From: Silanimonas lenta DSM 16282
GTDB taxonomy: Bacteria > Pseudomonadota > Gammaproteobacteria > Xanthomonadales > Xanthomonadaceae
Direction: 5' to 3'
DNA: 64,000 nt
Assembly (NCBI RefSeq): GCF_000429065.1
Contig: NZ_KE386844.1
Location: forward strand, 309,173 to 373,172
Shown here: piece after piece, positions 50,290 through 59,369 of the stretch
Numbering within the stretch: position 1 is the first letter of the stretch
Layout: each line of letters starts with the position of its first letter
Made by a program: the position numbers and the translations under genes
Notes under the pieces: model-generated
Database searches by the model: none
The model's input: the letters and a program-made list of their open reading frames with translations, nothing else
What the model was told of the DNA's origin: nothing

Positions 50290-50619
50290 TCAGGCAACGG
50301 CGATAGGCCGGGTCCACGCCCCCTGCGCACGCTGGCCGCGCGGGTCGTAGCCCTCGGCCTCGCTGCGGCCGAGCTGGCGCAGGGCGAAGGCCACGGCGCG
50401 GCGGTGGCGGGCCAGCATCAGGCCGTTCTCACGGTTGAGCTCGGCGAGCCGGGCGATCCTGGCGCGGTCATGCGGGGCCGCCGGCGCGGCCTCCACGGCC
50501 TTCAGCGCCTGCAGCTTGGCCTCGGTGGAGCGCAGCAGGGCCTCCACGTCCTGGCCGGCGAGGGCCTCGCGCTCGGCGTGCAGGGCGGCTTCCAGGCGGT
50601 CGAGCAGGGCGTCGGTCAT
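50290..50619 (-). CDS. flgN: Flagellar chaperone FlgN
   Basis: FlgN is the export chaperone for the hook-filament junction proteins FlgK and FlgL. The 109-residue helical protein starts MTDALLDRLEAALHAEREAL and has the FlgN pattern RIARLAELNRENGLMLARHR. It lies 17 nt after flgM on the same strand, the usual flgM-flgN pair, and is transcribed with it from the sigma-28 promoter. Confidence 0.88.
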   Translation of the reverse strand: MTDALLDRLEAALHAEREALAGQDVEALLRSTEAKLQALKAVEAAPAAPHDRARIARLAELNRENGLMLARHRRAVAFALRQLGRSEAEGYDPRGQRAQGAWTRPIAVA

Positions 50620-50636
50620 GGGCGGGTCCGGGGCCG

Positions 50637-50963
50637 TCAGCGGCTGAGTTCGCGCTCCAGCGCGTCGAGGCGCCGGGCGATGTCCTGCGGGTCGATGCGG
50701 TAGGTGCCGGCGGCCAGGGCGGCGCGCAGGGCCTGGATCTTGGCCTGGTCCATCGGCGAGGGGCCGGCCTTGGCCTGCTGCTGCACCACCCGCAGGGCCT
50801 CGGCCTCGCCGGTGAGGCGCACGTTGTCGGCCGCCACCGGCGGCACTTCGGCCACCGCCTGCGCCCGCGGGCCACCCGACCGCTCGATGGCGGCGGGCAC
50901 CGGCGCGGCCGCCGGCGCAGGGGCCGGACGGGGCGGAGCGGCTCCGTCGATCTTGCTGGTCAT
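50637..50963 (-). CDS. flgM: Anti-sigma-28 factor FlgM
   Basis: FlgM holds sigma-28 (FliA) inactive until the hook is built and FlgM is exported. From ATG 50963 the 108-residue protein has a disordered alanine/proline-rich start and the conserved C-terminal FliA-binding region (MDQAKIQALRAALAAGTYRI followed by DPQDIARRLDALERELSR). It has its own sigma-28 promoter about 37 nt upstream, the standard feedback arrangement, and also lies downstream of flgA. Confidence 0.9.
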   Translation of the reverse strand: MTSKIDGAAPPRPAPAPAAAPVPAAIERSGGPRAQAVAEVPPVAADNVRLTGEAEALRVVQQQAKAGPSPMDQAKIQALRAALAAGTYRIDPQDIARRLDALERELSR

Positions 50964-51000
50964 GGTCGTGTCCTCCGGAACAGGGGGTTCCTCATCGCCG

Positions 51001-51027
51001 GTAACGGCCGCTGCGCGCGCGACTTTA
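51001..51027 (-). promoter_or_regulatory. Sigma-28 (FliA) promoter of flgMN
   Basis: On the minus strand TAAA (51024-51027) and GCCGTTAC (51001-51008) are separated by 15 nt, matching TAAA-N15-GCCGATAA with two changes. Element spacing is identical to the site before fliC. It drives late expression of flgM and flgN. Confidence 0.82.
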
Positions 51028-51094
51028 GCCCGACCGGTGAAATTTCGTGCAAGGGCCATCTTTGCGTGACCGGGCGCACGTTTCTCCCCGCGCG

Positions 51095-51838
51095 TCAGCG
51101 GCCCACCCGGACCTCGCCGGGCCCGGCCACCACGCCGGAGAGCACCCGGCGCGAGCTCAGGTTCTCGACCCGCACCACCTCGCCGGTGGCGGCATCGCCG
51201 AGCGCGCGCCCGGCCATGCGCACCTCGAAGCCGCCGCCGCCGGCCACCAGGGACACCGGCTCGCCGCGCTTCACCGCGGCCGCCAGCACGAGGTCGGCGC
51301 GGGTCAGCACCTGGCCGGGGCGGCCCCCCCGGCGCAGCACCTGGCCGATGGCCTGTGCGGGGTCGGTGAGCGGCGCCGCGCCGAGCCGGGCGGCGTCGCG
51401 GGTTTCCACCCGCAGCGCCGAGGCCGGGATCGGCTGGCCCGGGGCCAGGGCCTCGGCCAGCACCAGCACCGGCTGCACCCGCTGCACCCGCACCGGCACG
51501 AACAGGCGCCAGCCCGAGGGGCAGGCCACTTCCACATTGACGGCCGAGACCGCGTGGGCCTGAAGGGCTTCGGGGCAGGCCGGCATGCGCAGGGCGGGAT
51601 CGAGGTGGGCTTCCACCCGGGCCTCGGGCGAGGCGATCGCGGCCTCGGCGGCGGCGCGGATCGATTCCACGCTCTGGAAGCCGCTGCCGGCGGCCGTGCC
51701 GGCGAGCAGGAGGGCGAGGACCGCGGCCACGAGGTGCAGGGTGCGCCGGGCGCGCCGCGGCAGCGGAAGGGGGGGCAGGCGCGGCGGCGGCAGCGGGGCG
51801 GGGGCCGGCAGGGGCGTGAAAGCCTCGGGGCGGGACAT
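51095..51838 (-). CDS. flgA: Flagella basal body P-ring formation protein FlgA
   Basis: FlgA is the periplasmic chaperone for the P ring protein FlgI. The 247-residue protein has a proline-rich cytoplasmic start, a membrane helix (LHLVAAVLALLLAGTAAGSG) that acts as signal, and the SAF-like C-terminal domain (VLVLAEALAPGQPIPASALR, RPGQVLTRADLVLAAAVKRG, GEVVRVENLSSRRVLSGVV). It precedes flgM on the minus strand and is driven by a sigma-54 promoter back to back with that of cheV. Confidence 0.92.
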   Translation of the reverse strand: MSRPEAFTPLPAPAPLPPPRLPPLPLPRRARRTLHLVAAVLALLLAGTAAGSGFQSVESIRAAAEAAIASPEARVEAHLDPALRMPACPEALQAHAVSAVNVEVACPSGWRLFVPVRVQRVQPVLVLAEALAPGQPIPASALRVETRDAARLGAAPLTDPAQAIGQVLRRGGRPGQVLTRADLVLAAAVKRGEPVSLVAGGGGFEVRMAGRALGDAATGEVVRVENLSSRRVLSGVVAGPGEVRVGR

Positions 51839-51874
51839 CGGTCACTCCAGGCGCGGATCGGACGTGGCAGCCTG

Positions 51875-51890
51875 TGCAAGCCCCGTGCCG
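51875..51890 (-). promoter_or_regulatory. Sigma-54 promoter of flgA
   Basis: On the minus strand the site reads CGGCACGGGGCTTGCA, one base (the first) from TGGCACG-N4-TTGCA. It lies 36 nt before the flgA ATG, the same spacing as at the other flagellar sigma-54 sites. Confidence 0.8.
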
Positions 51891-51900
51891 GGGCCGCGGC

Positions 51901-51916
51901 TGGCACGCCGCGTGCA
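51901..51916 (+). promoter_or_regulatory. Sigma-54 promoter of cheV
   Basis: TGGCACGCCGCGTGCA has the -24 box intact and one mismatch in the -12 box (GTGC for TTGC), so it may be weaker than the others. It lies 62 nt before the cheV ATG and 10 nt from the divergent flgA promoter, so one activator site could serve both. Confidence 0.7.
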
Positions 51917-51978
51917 GGGGCCTGACCTTCCTCAAGAAGCCCGTCACCGGGCCGACAACGACAGGGACGTTCCCGTCC

Positions 51979-52938
51979 ATGGACGCCTTACCGCTCAGCC
52001 GCATGTCGCGCGACCTGCTGAACCGCATCGACCAGCGCACCCGGCTCGCCGGCCACAACCGGCTGGCCCTGCTGCTGTTCCGCCTCGGCGGCCGGCAGCT
52101 GTTCGGGGTGAACGTGTTCAAGGTGCAGGAGGTGCTGCGCCGCCCCCCGCTGTTCCCGATCCCGCGCCTGCCGCCCGGCTTCGTCGGCGCCGCCGACATC
52201 CGCGGCCGCTCGGTGCCGATCCTCGATCTCGGCAGCGCGGTGCGCTACCCGGAGCGCCACCTCGATCCGCCCTACCTCGTGGTGACGGAATTCAACCGCT
52301 CGGTGCAGGGCTTCCTGGTGGCCGAGGTCGACCGCATCGTCAACATCGCGGTGGAGGACATCCGCCCGCCGCCCGAGCTGGGCGCCGACGACAGCTACCT
52401 TACCGCCGTGACCCGCTACGGCGGCGAGCTGATCCAGGTGATCGACGTGGAATCGGTGCTGGCCGATGCCACCGGGGCGAAGATGCTGCAGCCCATCGAA
52501 CAGCGCCTGCGCATCGGCCCGGGCGACGAGCCGGTGCGGGTGCTGGTGGCGGACGACTCGCGGGTGGCGCGCAACCAGATCCGCGGCGTGCTCGACCAGC
52601 TCGGCGTGGCTTCCACCCTGCTCTCCGACGGCCGCCAGGCCCTGGACCACCTAAAGCAGCTGGTGGCCGAGGGCGTGGACGTGCCGAAGCACTACGCCAT
52701 GGTGATCTCCGACATCGAGATGCCCTCGATGGACGGCTACACCCTGACGACGGAAATCCGCCGCGACCCGGCCCTGGCCGGCCTCTACGTGCTGCTGCAC
52801 ACCTCGCTCTCCGGAGTGTTCAACAACGCCATGGTCGACCAGGTGGGCGCCAATGCCTTCGTGGCCAAGTACTCGGCCAACGAGCTGGCCGAGAAGGTGC
52901 TGGCGCGGATCGAGGCGGTGCAGGCCGCCACCGCCTGA
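51979..52938 (+). CDS. cheV: Chemotaxis protein CheV
   Basis: CheV couples chemoreceptors to the CheA kinase and carries its own receiver. From ATG 51979 the protein has 319 residues: an N-terminal CheW-like domain (LALLLFRLGGRQLFGVNVFK, FVGAADIRGRSVPILDLGSA) and a C-terminal receiver (VLVADDSRVARNQIRGVLDQ, aspartate in MVISDIEMPSMDGYTL). Its position between flgA and flgB, under a sigma-54 promoter, is the arrangement seen in Xanthomonas and Pseudomonas. Confidence 0.94.
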   Translation: MDALPLSRMSRDLLNRIDQRTRLAGHNRLALLLFRLGGRQLFGVNVFKVQEVLRRPPLFPIPRLPPGFVGAADIRGRSVPILDLGSAVRYPERHLDPPYLVVTEFNRSVQGFLVAEVDRIVNIAVEDIRPPPELGADDSYLTAVTRYGGELIQVIDVESVLADATGAKMLQPIEQRLRIGPGDEPVRVLVADDSRVARNQIRGVLDQLGVASTLLSDGRQALDHLKQLVAEGVDVPKHYAMVISDIEMPSMDGYTLTTEIRRDPALAGLYVLLHTSLSGVFNNAMVDQVGANAFVAKYSANELAEKVLARIEAVQAATA

Positions 52939-52964
52939 AGCCCCGGCCGCCGCCCGGCACGGGC

Positions 52965-52980
52965 TGGCACGCCGCTTGCA
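52965..52980 (+). promoter_or_regulatory. Sigma-54 promoter of flgBCDEFGH
   Basis: TGGCACGCCGCTTGCA is a full match to the -24/-12 consensus and lies 35 nt before the flgB ATG. Confidence 0.9.
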
Positions 52981-53015
52981 CCGCTTCCGGGCAGCCACTC
53001 TGCCCGGAGCCTGCC

Positions 53016-53435
53016 ATGGCCGGTCCCTTCGACAATCCCTTCGGCCTCTCCGCCCTCGCGCTGCCGCTGCGCGAGCAGCGGCTCCGCGTGCTGAGCTCGA
53101 ACCTGGCCAATGCCGACACGCCCGGCTACCAGGCCCAGGACTTCGATTTCCAGGCCGCGCTGCGTGGCGCCGAGGCCGCGCTGCATGGCCCGGCCCCGCG
53201 ACCGGCCAGCGGCAGCCCGACGGTGGCGGCCGCGGCCATGGGGCTGGCCACCGCCCCCGACTACTCGCGTTACGTCAGCACCCGCCGCGCGCTGCAGGGC
53301 AGTCTCGATGGCAACACCGTGGACAGCGAGACCGAACACGCCGCCTTCGGCCGGGCGGTGCTCGAGTACCGCGCCTCGCTCACCTTCTTCGAGCAGCGGG
53401 TGCGCGGCCTGATGACCGCGATCACCGGCCAGTGA
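53016..53435 (+). CDS. flgB: Flagellar basal-body rod protein FlgB
   Basis: FlgB is one of the proximal rod proteins. The 139-residue protein has the rod-family N-terminal motif VLSSNLANADTPGYQAQDFD and the C-terminal block DGNTVDSETEHAAF followed by FFEQRVRGLMTAITGQ. A GGAG lies before the ATG. It is the first gene of the long flg operon and follows a perfect sigma-54 promoter. Confidence 0.96.
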   Translation: MAGPFDNPFGLSALALPLREQRLRVLSSNLANADTPGYQAQDFDFQAALRGAEAALHGPAPRPASGSPTVAAAAMGLATAPDYSRYVSTRRALQGSLDGNTVDSETEHAAFGRAVLEYRASLTFFEQRVRGLMTAITGQ

Positions 53436-53460
53436 CCCCGTCTTTCCGAGGACCCTGCCC

Positions 53461-53868
53461 ATGAGCAGCCTGCCGATCTTCGACGTCGCCGGAAGCGCCC
53501 TCGCGGCGCAGTCGGTACGCATCAACACCATCGCCTCCAACCTGGCCAATGCCGAGACCGTGGGGCGCACGCCCGAGACGGCCTACCGGCCGATCGAGCC
53601 GACCTTCCAGAGCGCGCCGCTGCGCGGGCAGGAGGGCATGGCCGGGGTGACGGTGCTGCGGGTGGAGACGCTCGACCGCCCGCCGCTCAGGCGCTACGAG
53701 CCCGGCCATCCGATGGCCGACGAGCAGGGCTACATCTACGTGCCCGACGTCGATCCGGTGGCGCAGATGGTGAACCTCATCTCTGCCTCGCGTGGCTACC
53801 AGGCCAATGTCGAGGTGATCAATTCGGCGCGCGAGCTGGCGCTCGCCACCCTCGCCATCGGCCGCTGA
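53461..53868 (+). CDS. flgC: Flagellar basal-body rod protein FlgC
   Basis: FlgC is a proximal rod protein of 135 residues. It begins with FDVAGSALAAQSVRINTIAS NLANAET, the rod-family helix, and ends with YVPDVDPVAQMVNLISASRG and a final helix that pairs with the start. It lies 25 nt after flgB. Confidence 0.97.
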   Translation: MSSLPIFDVAGSALAAQSVRINTIASNLANAETVGRTPETAYRPIEPTFQSAPLRGQEGMAGVTVLRVETLDRPPLRRYEPGHPMADEQGYIYVPDVDPVAQMVNLISASRGYQANVEVINSARELALATLAIGR

Positions 53869-53884
53869 GCCGGGAGTGCCCGCC

Positions 53885-54562
53885 ATGCCTTTCGATGCTT
53901 CCCTCGCCAATGCCATCGGCCTGTCGAACCCGCCGGCCAGCCAGAGCCGGATGGGCAAGCCGGATCTCACCCAGGCCGACTTCCTGCGCCTGATGACCGA
54001 GCAGCTGAAGAACCAGGACCCGCTCAACCCGCTCTCGAACGCCGAGTTCGTGAGCCAGATGGCGCAGATGTCCACCGCCCAGGGCGTGGGCGACCTGCGC
54101 CGTGCCCTGCAGGGCATGGCCGATGCCTTCAACAACGACCAGGCCCTGCGCGGCGCGGCCCTGCTCGGGCGCACTGCCCTCGTCGAGACCGACCGCCTCG
54201 TGCTGGCCGCCGGCGCCGACGGCCAGCCGGGCGCCGAGGGCGTCACCGCCACGCCCGCGGCCGGGCTGGTGACCATCGACATCACCACGCCCTCCGGGGC
54301 GCTGGTACGCCGCTTGCAGCTTCGGGCCGAGGGGCCGGGCGACCTGCCCTTCCGCTGGGACGGCCTGAGCGACCGGGGCGAGCCCCTGCCGCCGGGCAGT
54401 TACCGGATGCGGGCGACCTTCGGCGAGGGCCGCAGCGCCGTGGCGCTGGAGACGGCGGCCATGGCGCCGATCGAGAGCGTCACCCTCGACCCGCAGGGAC
54501 TGCTGCTCAACCTCACCGGCATCGGCACCGCGCCGCTGTCGTCCATCCGCCGCCTGGGCTGA
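53885..54562 (+). CDS. flgD: Flagellar hook assembly protein FlgD
   Basis: FlgD caps the growing hook. From ATG 53885 the protein has 225 residues: the conserved N-terminal block LTQADFLRLMTEQLKNQDPL followed by NPLSNAEFVSQMAQMSTAQG, then a tudor-like and FnIII-like region (FRWDGLSDRGEPLPPGSYRM). An in-frame GTG at 53876 is a second possible start. It precedes flgE by 34 nt. Confidence 0.96.
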   Translation: MPFDASLANAIGLSNPPASQSRMGKPDLTQADFLRLMTEQLKNQDPLNPLSNAEFVSQMAQMSTAQGVGDLRRALQGMADAFNNDQALRGAALLGRTALVETDRLVLAAGADGQPGAEGVTATPAAGLVTIDITTPSGALVRRLQLRAEGPGDLPFRWDGLSDRGEPLPPGSYRMRATFGEGRSAVALETAAMAPIESVTLDPQGLLLNLTGIGTAPLSSIRRLG

Positions 54563-54596
54563 GCCCGGCACACCGCACCGCCACTGGAGTCACGCC

Positions 54597-55820
54597 ATGA
54601 GCTTCCGCACCGCGCTTTCCGGCATCAACGCGGCCACCACCGACCTGGCGGTGACCTCGAACAACATCGCCAACGTCTCGACCACCGGCTTCAAGGCCGC
54701 CCGCGCCGAGTTCGGCGATCTTTATGCCGCCTCGATCTTCGGCACCTCGCGCAATACCGCCGGCTCCGGCGTGCGGGTCACCGGCATCACCCAGCAGTTC
54801 ACCCAGGGCAGCGTCGAGTTCACCAACCGCAACCTCGACCTCGCCATCTCCGGCGGCGGCTTCTTCACCCTCGACAACAACGGCGCCACCGTCTACTCGC
54901 GCGCCGGCAACTTCCAGCTCGACCGCGACGGCTTCGTGGTGAACCCCACCGGCGCCCGGCTGCAGATCTTCCCGCCTACCGACGGCTCGGGCCGCAACTT
55001 CGAGACCGGGCGCCTGGTGCCGCTGCAGCTCGTCACCACCGACAGCGCCCCTGCGGCCTCCACCCAGGTGATCGTCGGCTCGAACCTGCCGGCCAATGCC
55101 ACCGTGCCGGTGGCGGCCCCCTTCGACCCGAACGACACCAATACCTTCAACCACTCGACCTCGATCACGCTCTACGACTCGCTCGGCGTGGCCCATGTGC
55201 AGACCCTGTACTACGTGAAGACGCCGAATGCCAACGAGTGGGAGCTGTACAACTACATCGACGGCACGGCCGTGGGCGGCCCCATCACCCTGCAGTACGA
55301 CGCCCAGGGCGCGCTGGTGACGCCGGCCACCGGCTTCGCCACCCTGCCGGCCTACACCCCGACCACCGGTGCCGCGCCGATCACCCTCACCCTGGACCTG
55401 CGCAACTCCACCCAGTACGGCGAGCGCTTCGCCATCAACGACCTGCGCCAGGACGGCTACACCACCGGGCGCCTGATCGGCATCGAGGTCTCGCAGCAGG
55501 GCGTGATCTTCGCCCGCTACACCAATGGCGTGGCCGACCCGCTGGGCCAGATCGCGCTGTCGATCTTCCCCAACCAGCAGGGCCTGCAGAACCTCGGCGA
55601 CAACGTCTGGTCGGAGACCTTCGACTCCGGCGGTCCGCGCCGCGGCCCGGCCGGCACCTCGGATTTCGGCCTGGTGCAGAGCGGGGCGCTGGAGAGCTCG
55701 AACGTCGAGCTCACCGAGCAGCTGGTGAACATGATCGTCGCGCAGCGCAACTTCCAGGCCAACGCGCAGATGATCCAGACCACCGACCGCATCACCCAGA
55801 CCATCATCAACCTGCGTTGA
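54597..55820 (+). CDS. flgE: Flagellar hook protein FlgE
   Basis: FlgE forms the hook, the universal joint of the flagellum. The 407-residue protein starts SFRTALSGINAATTDLAVTS NNIANVSTTGFK and ends with ESSNVELTEQLVNMIVAQRN FQANAQ, the paired coiled-coil ends of rod/hook proteins. The middle (IYDS-type STSITLYDSLGVAHVQTLYY) fits the hook D2 domain. Confidence 0.97.
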   Translation: MSFRTALSGINAATTDLAVTSNNIANVSTTGFKAARAEFGDLYAASIFGTSRNTAGSGVRVTGITQQFTQGSVEFTNRNLDLAISGGGFFTLDNNGATVYSRAGNFQLDRDGFVVNPTGARLQIFPPTDGSGRNFETGRLVPLQLVTTDSAPAASTQVIVGSNLPANATVPVAAPFDPNDTNTFNHSTSITLYDSLGVAHVQTLYYVKTPNANEWELYNYIDGTAVGGPITLQYDAQGALVTPATGFATLPAYTPTTGAAPITLTLDLRNSTQYGERFAINDLRQDGYTTGRLIGIEVSQQGVIFARYTNGVADPLGQIALSIFPNQQGLQNLGDNVWSETFDSGGPRRGPAGTSDFGLVQSGALESSNVELTEQLVNMIVAQRNFQANAQMIQTTDRITQTIINLR

Positions 55821-55855
55821 TGAGGGCACGGGCACGCTGAGCGGGGAGCAGGACG

Positions 55856-56608
55856 ATGGACAGGGCCCTCTACGTGGCGATGAGCGGCGCGCAGGCCAAC
55901 CTGCGCGCCCAGGCCGCCGTCTCGCACAACCTGGCGAATGCCAGCACCACCGGCTTCAAGGCCCTGCTGCACGCCACCGAGGCCTTCCCGGTGGCCGGCG
56001 GCGAGCTGCGCTCGCGGGTCTATTCGATGGGCGACGTGGGTGGCTTCGACGCCCGCCAGGGCAGCCTGCAGACCACCGGCAACCCGCTCGACTTCGCGCT
56101 CAACGGTGCCGACCTGTGGATGGCGGTGGCCGACCGCGAGGGCCAGCCCGCCTACACCCGCGCCACCGACCTCAAGCTCGATGCCACCGGCCGCCTCACC
56201 AATGGCCGCGGCCAGCCGGTGCTGGACGATGCCGGCCAGCCGATCGCCCTGCCGCCCTTCCAGAGCCTCTCGGTGGGCGGCGACGGCACGGTGGCCATCG
56301 TGCCGCTCGGCGATGCCGGCGGCGTGGTGCAGAACGTGGCCCGCATCGGCGTGGTGCGTGCCGACCCGGCCAGTCTGTCGCGCGGCGAGGACGGCCTGTT
56401 CCGCCCCGCCGGGGACGCCGCCGAGGCCCCCCAGCCGGCCGCCGGCCAGGTGCTGATGAGCGGCATGCTGGAGGGCAGCAATGTCAATGCCACCGAACAG
56501 CTGGTGGCGATGATCAGCCTCGCCCGCCAGTTCGAGATGAACCTCAAGGTGATCCGCAGCGGCGAGGAAAACGCCCGCGCCGCGGCCACCCTGCTGCGCG
56601 CGCGCTGA
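55856..56608 (+). CDS. flgF: Flagellar basal-body rod protein FlgF
   Basis: FlgF is a proximal rod protein. The 250-residue sequence starts [20 protein letters not shown], the typical FlgF opening, and continues [14 protein letters not shown]. It ends with the ESSN-like block [30 protein letters not shown]. It lies 35 nt after flgE. Confidence 0.97.
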   Translation: MDRALYVAMSGAQANLRAQAAVSHNLANASTTGFKALLHATEAFPVAGGELRSRVYSMGDVGGFDARQGSLQTTGNPLDFALNGADLWMAVADREGQPAYTRATDLKLDATGRLTNGRGQPVLDDAGQPIALPPFQSLSVGGDGTVAIVPLGDAGGVVQNVARIGVVRADPASLSRGEDGLFRPAGDAAEAPQPAAGQVLMSGMLEGSNVNATEQLVAMISLARQFEMNLKVIRSGEENARAAATLLRAR

Positions 56609-56639
56609 CGCCGCCGGAACCCCCACGGGAGACCCCGCC

Positions 56640-57425
56640 ATGAACCCCGCCCTCTGGATCGCCAAGACCGGCCTCGACGCGCAGCAGACGCGCATGTCGG
56701 TGGTGGCGCACAACCTCGCCAACGTCAACACCACCGGCTTCAAGCGCGACCGCGCCAGCTTCGAGGACCTGCTCTACCAGCAGGTGCGCGCCCCCGGCGG
56801 CGCCAGCTCGCAGCAGACCAACCTGCCCTCCGGCCTGCAGCTCGGCACCGGCGTGCGGGTGGTGAGCACGGCCAAGAGCCATATCCAGGGCAATGTGCTG
56901 CAGACCGGCAATGCGCTGGACGTGGCGATCAACGGCCGCGGCTTCTTCCAGGTGCTGCTGCCCGACGGCACCGAGGCCTATACCCGCGACGGCAGCTTCC
57001 AGATCAATGCCCAGGGCGAGCTGGTGACCAACTCCGGCTACCAGGTGCAGCCCGGCATCCAGATCCCGGAAGGCGCGCAGGCCATCTCGATCGGCGCCGA
57101 CGGCACGGTGACGGTGCAGATCGCCGGCCAGGCCGCGCCGCAGGAAGTGGGGCAGATCACCCTCACCGACTTCGTGAACCCGGCCGGCCTGTTCGCCAAG
57201 GGCGAGAACCTCTATCTCGAGAGCGGCGCCTCCGGCCCGGCCCAGGCCGGCACCCCGGGGCAGGCGGGCCTCGGCCTTCTGCAGCAGGGCGCCCTGGAGA
57301 GCTCGAACGTCAATACCGTGGAAGAGCTGGTAGCGATGATCGAGACGCAGCGCGCCTACGAGATCAACGCCAAGGCCATCAGCACCACCGACCAGATGCT
57401 GGCCTATCTCAACAACAAGCTCTGA
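56640..57425 (+). CDS. flgG: Flagellar distal rod protein FlgG
   Basis: FlgG makes the distal rod. The 261-residue length is standard. It starts [20 protein letters not shown] and has [26 protein letters not shown], the block that sets the rod apart from the hook, and ends [27 protein letters not shown]. Confidence 0.98.
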   Translation: MNPALWIAKTGLDAQQTRMSVVAHNLANVNTTGFKRDRASFEDLLYQQVRAPGGASSQQTNLPSGLQLGTGVRVVSTAKSHIQGNVLQTGNALDVAINGRGFFQVLLPDGTEAYTRDGSFQINAQGELVTNSGYQVQPGIQIPEGAQAISIGADGTVTVQIAGQAAPQEVGQITLTDFVNPAGLFAKGENLYLESGASGPAQAGTPGQAGLGLLQQGALESSNVNTVEELVAMIETQRAYEINAKAISTTDQMLAYLNNKL

Positions 57426-57433
57426 GGCCCGCC

Positions 57434-58114
57434 ATGAAACGCCTGCTGCCCGCCCTCGTCTTCCCCCTGCTCGCTGCCTGCGGCCATGGCGCGATGATCC
57501 GCGGCGACGTCCAGCCGCTCGCCCCCGTGGCCGTGATGCAGGTGCCGGTGCAGCCAGTGGCGGCACCCACCGCCGGCGCCATCTACCGCGAGGGCCCGGG
57601 CCTGCGCCTGTTCACCGACCGCAAGGCCCGGGAGGTGGGCGACATCGTCACCGTCACCCTCACCGAGCGCACCCAGGCCAGTACCCGCGCCAACACCAAG
57701 ATCGCCAAGGAGAGCACCACCGGCATGTCCGGCCAGCTGTTCGGCGCTCCGGTGACCCTGGGCGGCCGCGACCTGCTGAACAACTCGCTGTCCACCAGCC
57801 GCGACTTCGCCGGCGACGGCAACTCGACGCAGAGCAACCAGATCACCGGCACGCTCACCGCCCAGGTGGTGCAGAAGCTGCCGAACGGCAACCTGGTCAT
57901 CCAGGGCAGCAAGGAGCTCACGCTGAACCAGGGCAACGAGCTGATCCAGGTGCAGGGCATCATCCGCCCCTCCGACATCGGCCCGGACAACACCATTCCC
58001 AGCACCCGGGTGGCCGATGCCCGGATCGTCTATGGCGGCCGCGGCCCGATGGCCCGCAGCAATGCCATGGGCTGGCTCGACCGCTTCTTCAACGGCGCCT
58101 GGTTCCCGAACTGA
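57434..58114 (+). CDS. flgH: Flagellar L-ring lipoprotein FlgH
   Basis: FlgH forms the L ring in the outer membrane. The 226-residue protein has a lipoprotein signal with lipobox LLAACG near residue 16, then the family blocks [40 protein letters not shown] and [20 protein letters not shown]. It ends FFNGAWFPN. It lies 8 nt after flgG and is followed by a new sigma-54 promoter. Confidence 0.97.
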   Translation: MKRLLPALVFPLLAACGHGAMIRGDVQPLAPVAVMQVPVQPVAAPTAGAIYREGPGLRLFTDRKAREVGDIVTVTLTERTQASTRANTKIAKESTTGMSGQLFGAPVTLGGRDLLNNSLSTSRDFAGDGNSTQSNQITGTLTAQVVQKLPNGNLVIQGSKELTLNQGNELIQVQGIIRPSDIGPDNTIPSTRVADARIVYGGRGPMARSNAMGWLDRFFNGAWFPN

Positions 58115-58122
58115 AGGCGCGC

Positions 58123-58138
58123 TGGCACGCGGCTTGCA
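58123..58138 (+). promoter_or_regulatory. Sigma-54 promoter of flgIJKL
   Basis: TGGCACGCGGCTTGCA is a full consensus match, identical to the fliE site. It begins 8 nt after the flgH stop and ends 32 nt before the flgI ATG, so the second half of the flg cluster can be transcribed on its own. Confidence 0.9.
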
Positions 58139-58170
58139 AGTTCCGGCCCGAGCGGCCGATACCGCTGGAG

Positions 58171-59358
58171 ATGCCCATGCCCGCCCTGCCTGCCCCCGTC
58201 GTTCCGTTCCCGGCCGCTGCCGCGGCCCTTCCCGCCGCCCTGGCGCGGCGGCTGGCCCTGGGCCTCGCCCTCGGGGCCGCCCTGCTCGCCGGGCCGGCGG
58301 TCGCGGTGGAGCGGATCAAGGATCTGGCCCAGGTGGAGGGCGTGCGCGGCAACCCGCTGGTGGGCTATGGCCTGGTGGTCGGTCTCGACGGCACCGGCGA
58401 CCGCACCAGCCAGTCGCCCTTCACCACCCAGAGCCTGAAGAACCTGCTCGACGAGCTCGGCGTCACCGTGCCGCCGAACGTCAACCCGCAGCTCAAGAAC
58501 GTGGCGGCGGTGGCCATCCATGCCGAGCTGCCGCCGTTTGCCCGCCCCGGCCAGACCATCGACGTCACCGTCTCCTCGATCTCCAATGCCGTCAGCCTGC
58601 GCGGCGGGGCCCTGCTGATGGCGCCGCTCAAGGGCGCCGATGGCCAGGTCTATGCCATCGCCCAGGGCAACCTGGTGGTGGGCGGCTTCGGCGCCGCCGG
58701 CGCCGACGGCTCCAAGGTCTCGGTGAACGTGCCGAGTTCCGGGCGCATCCCCAATGGCGCCATCGTCGAGCGTGCCCTGCCCGATGCCCTCGCCCAGGCC
58801 GGGCAGGGCGGACGCATCACCCTGAGCCTGCGCCGCCCCGATTTCACCACCGCCACCCGCATGGTCGAGGCGCTCAACCGCGCCTTCGGCGAGGACGCCG
58901 CCACGGCGCTGGACGCCGGTACCGTGCAGGTGCAGGCGCCGCTCGACCCCGGCGCCCGCGTGGCCTTCCTCGCCCGTGTCGAGAACCTCACCCTGGAGCC
59001 GGGCGAGGCCCTGGCCAAGGTGGTGGTGAACGCCCGCACCGGCACCGTGGTGATCGGCCGCAACGTGCAGGTGCTGCCGGCCGCCGTGGCGCATGGCTCG
59101 CTCACCGTCACCATCACCGAGGCGGTGAACGTGAGCCAGCCGGCCCCCTTCAGCCAGGGCCAGACCGTGGTGGCGCCGGAATCCACCGTCGAGGCCTCGG
59201 CCGACGGCTCGCGCATGTTCCTGTTCAAGGGCGGCACCTCGCTCGACCAGATCGTGCGCGCGGTGAACGAGGTCGGCGCCGCGCCAGGCGATCTCATCGC
59301 CATCCTCGAGGCCCTGAAGCAGGTCGGCGCCCTGCGCGCCGAGCTCGAGATCATCTGA
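58171..59358 (+). CDS. flgI: Flagellar P-ring protein FlgI
   Basis: FlgI forms the P ring around the rod in the peptidoglycan. The 395-residue protein has a long signal region ([20 protein letters not shown] preceded by a proline/alanine-rich start), then [40 protein letters not shown] and the C-terminal [20 protein letters not shown]. The start may be ATG 58171 or the second ATG at 58177. Confidence 0.97.
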   Translation: MPMPALPAPVVPFPAAAAALPAALARRLALGLALGAALLAGPAVAVERIKDLAQVEGVRGNPLVGYGLVVGLDGTGDRTSQSPFTTQSLKNLLDELGVTVPPNVNPQLKNVAAVAIHAELPPFARPGQTIDVTVSSISNAVSLRGGALLMAPLKGADGQVYAIAQGNLVVGGFGAAGADGSKVSVNVPSSGRIPNGAIVERALPDALAQAGQGGRITLSLRRPDFTTATRMVEALNRAFGEDAATALDAGTVQVQAPLDPGARVAFLARVENLTLEPGEALAKVVVNARTGTVVIGRNVQVLPAAVAHGSLTVTITEAVNVSQPAPFSQGQTVVAPESTVEASADGSRMFLFKGGTSLDQIVRAVNEVGAAPGDLIAILEALKQVGALRAELEII

Positions 59359-59369
59359 AGACTGCCGCC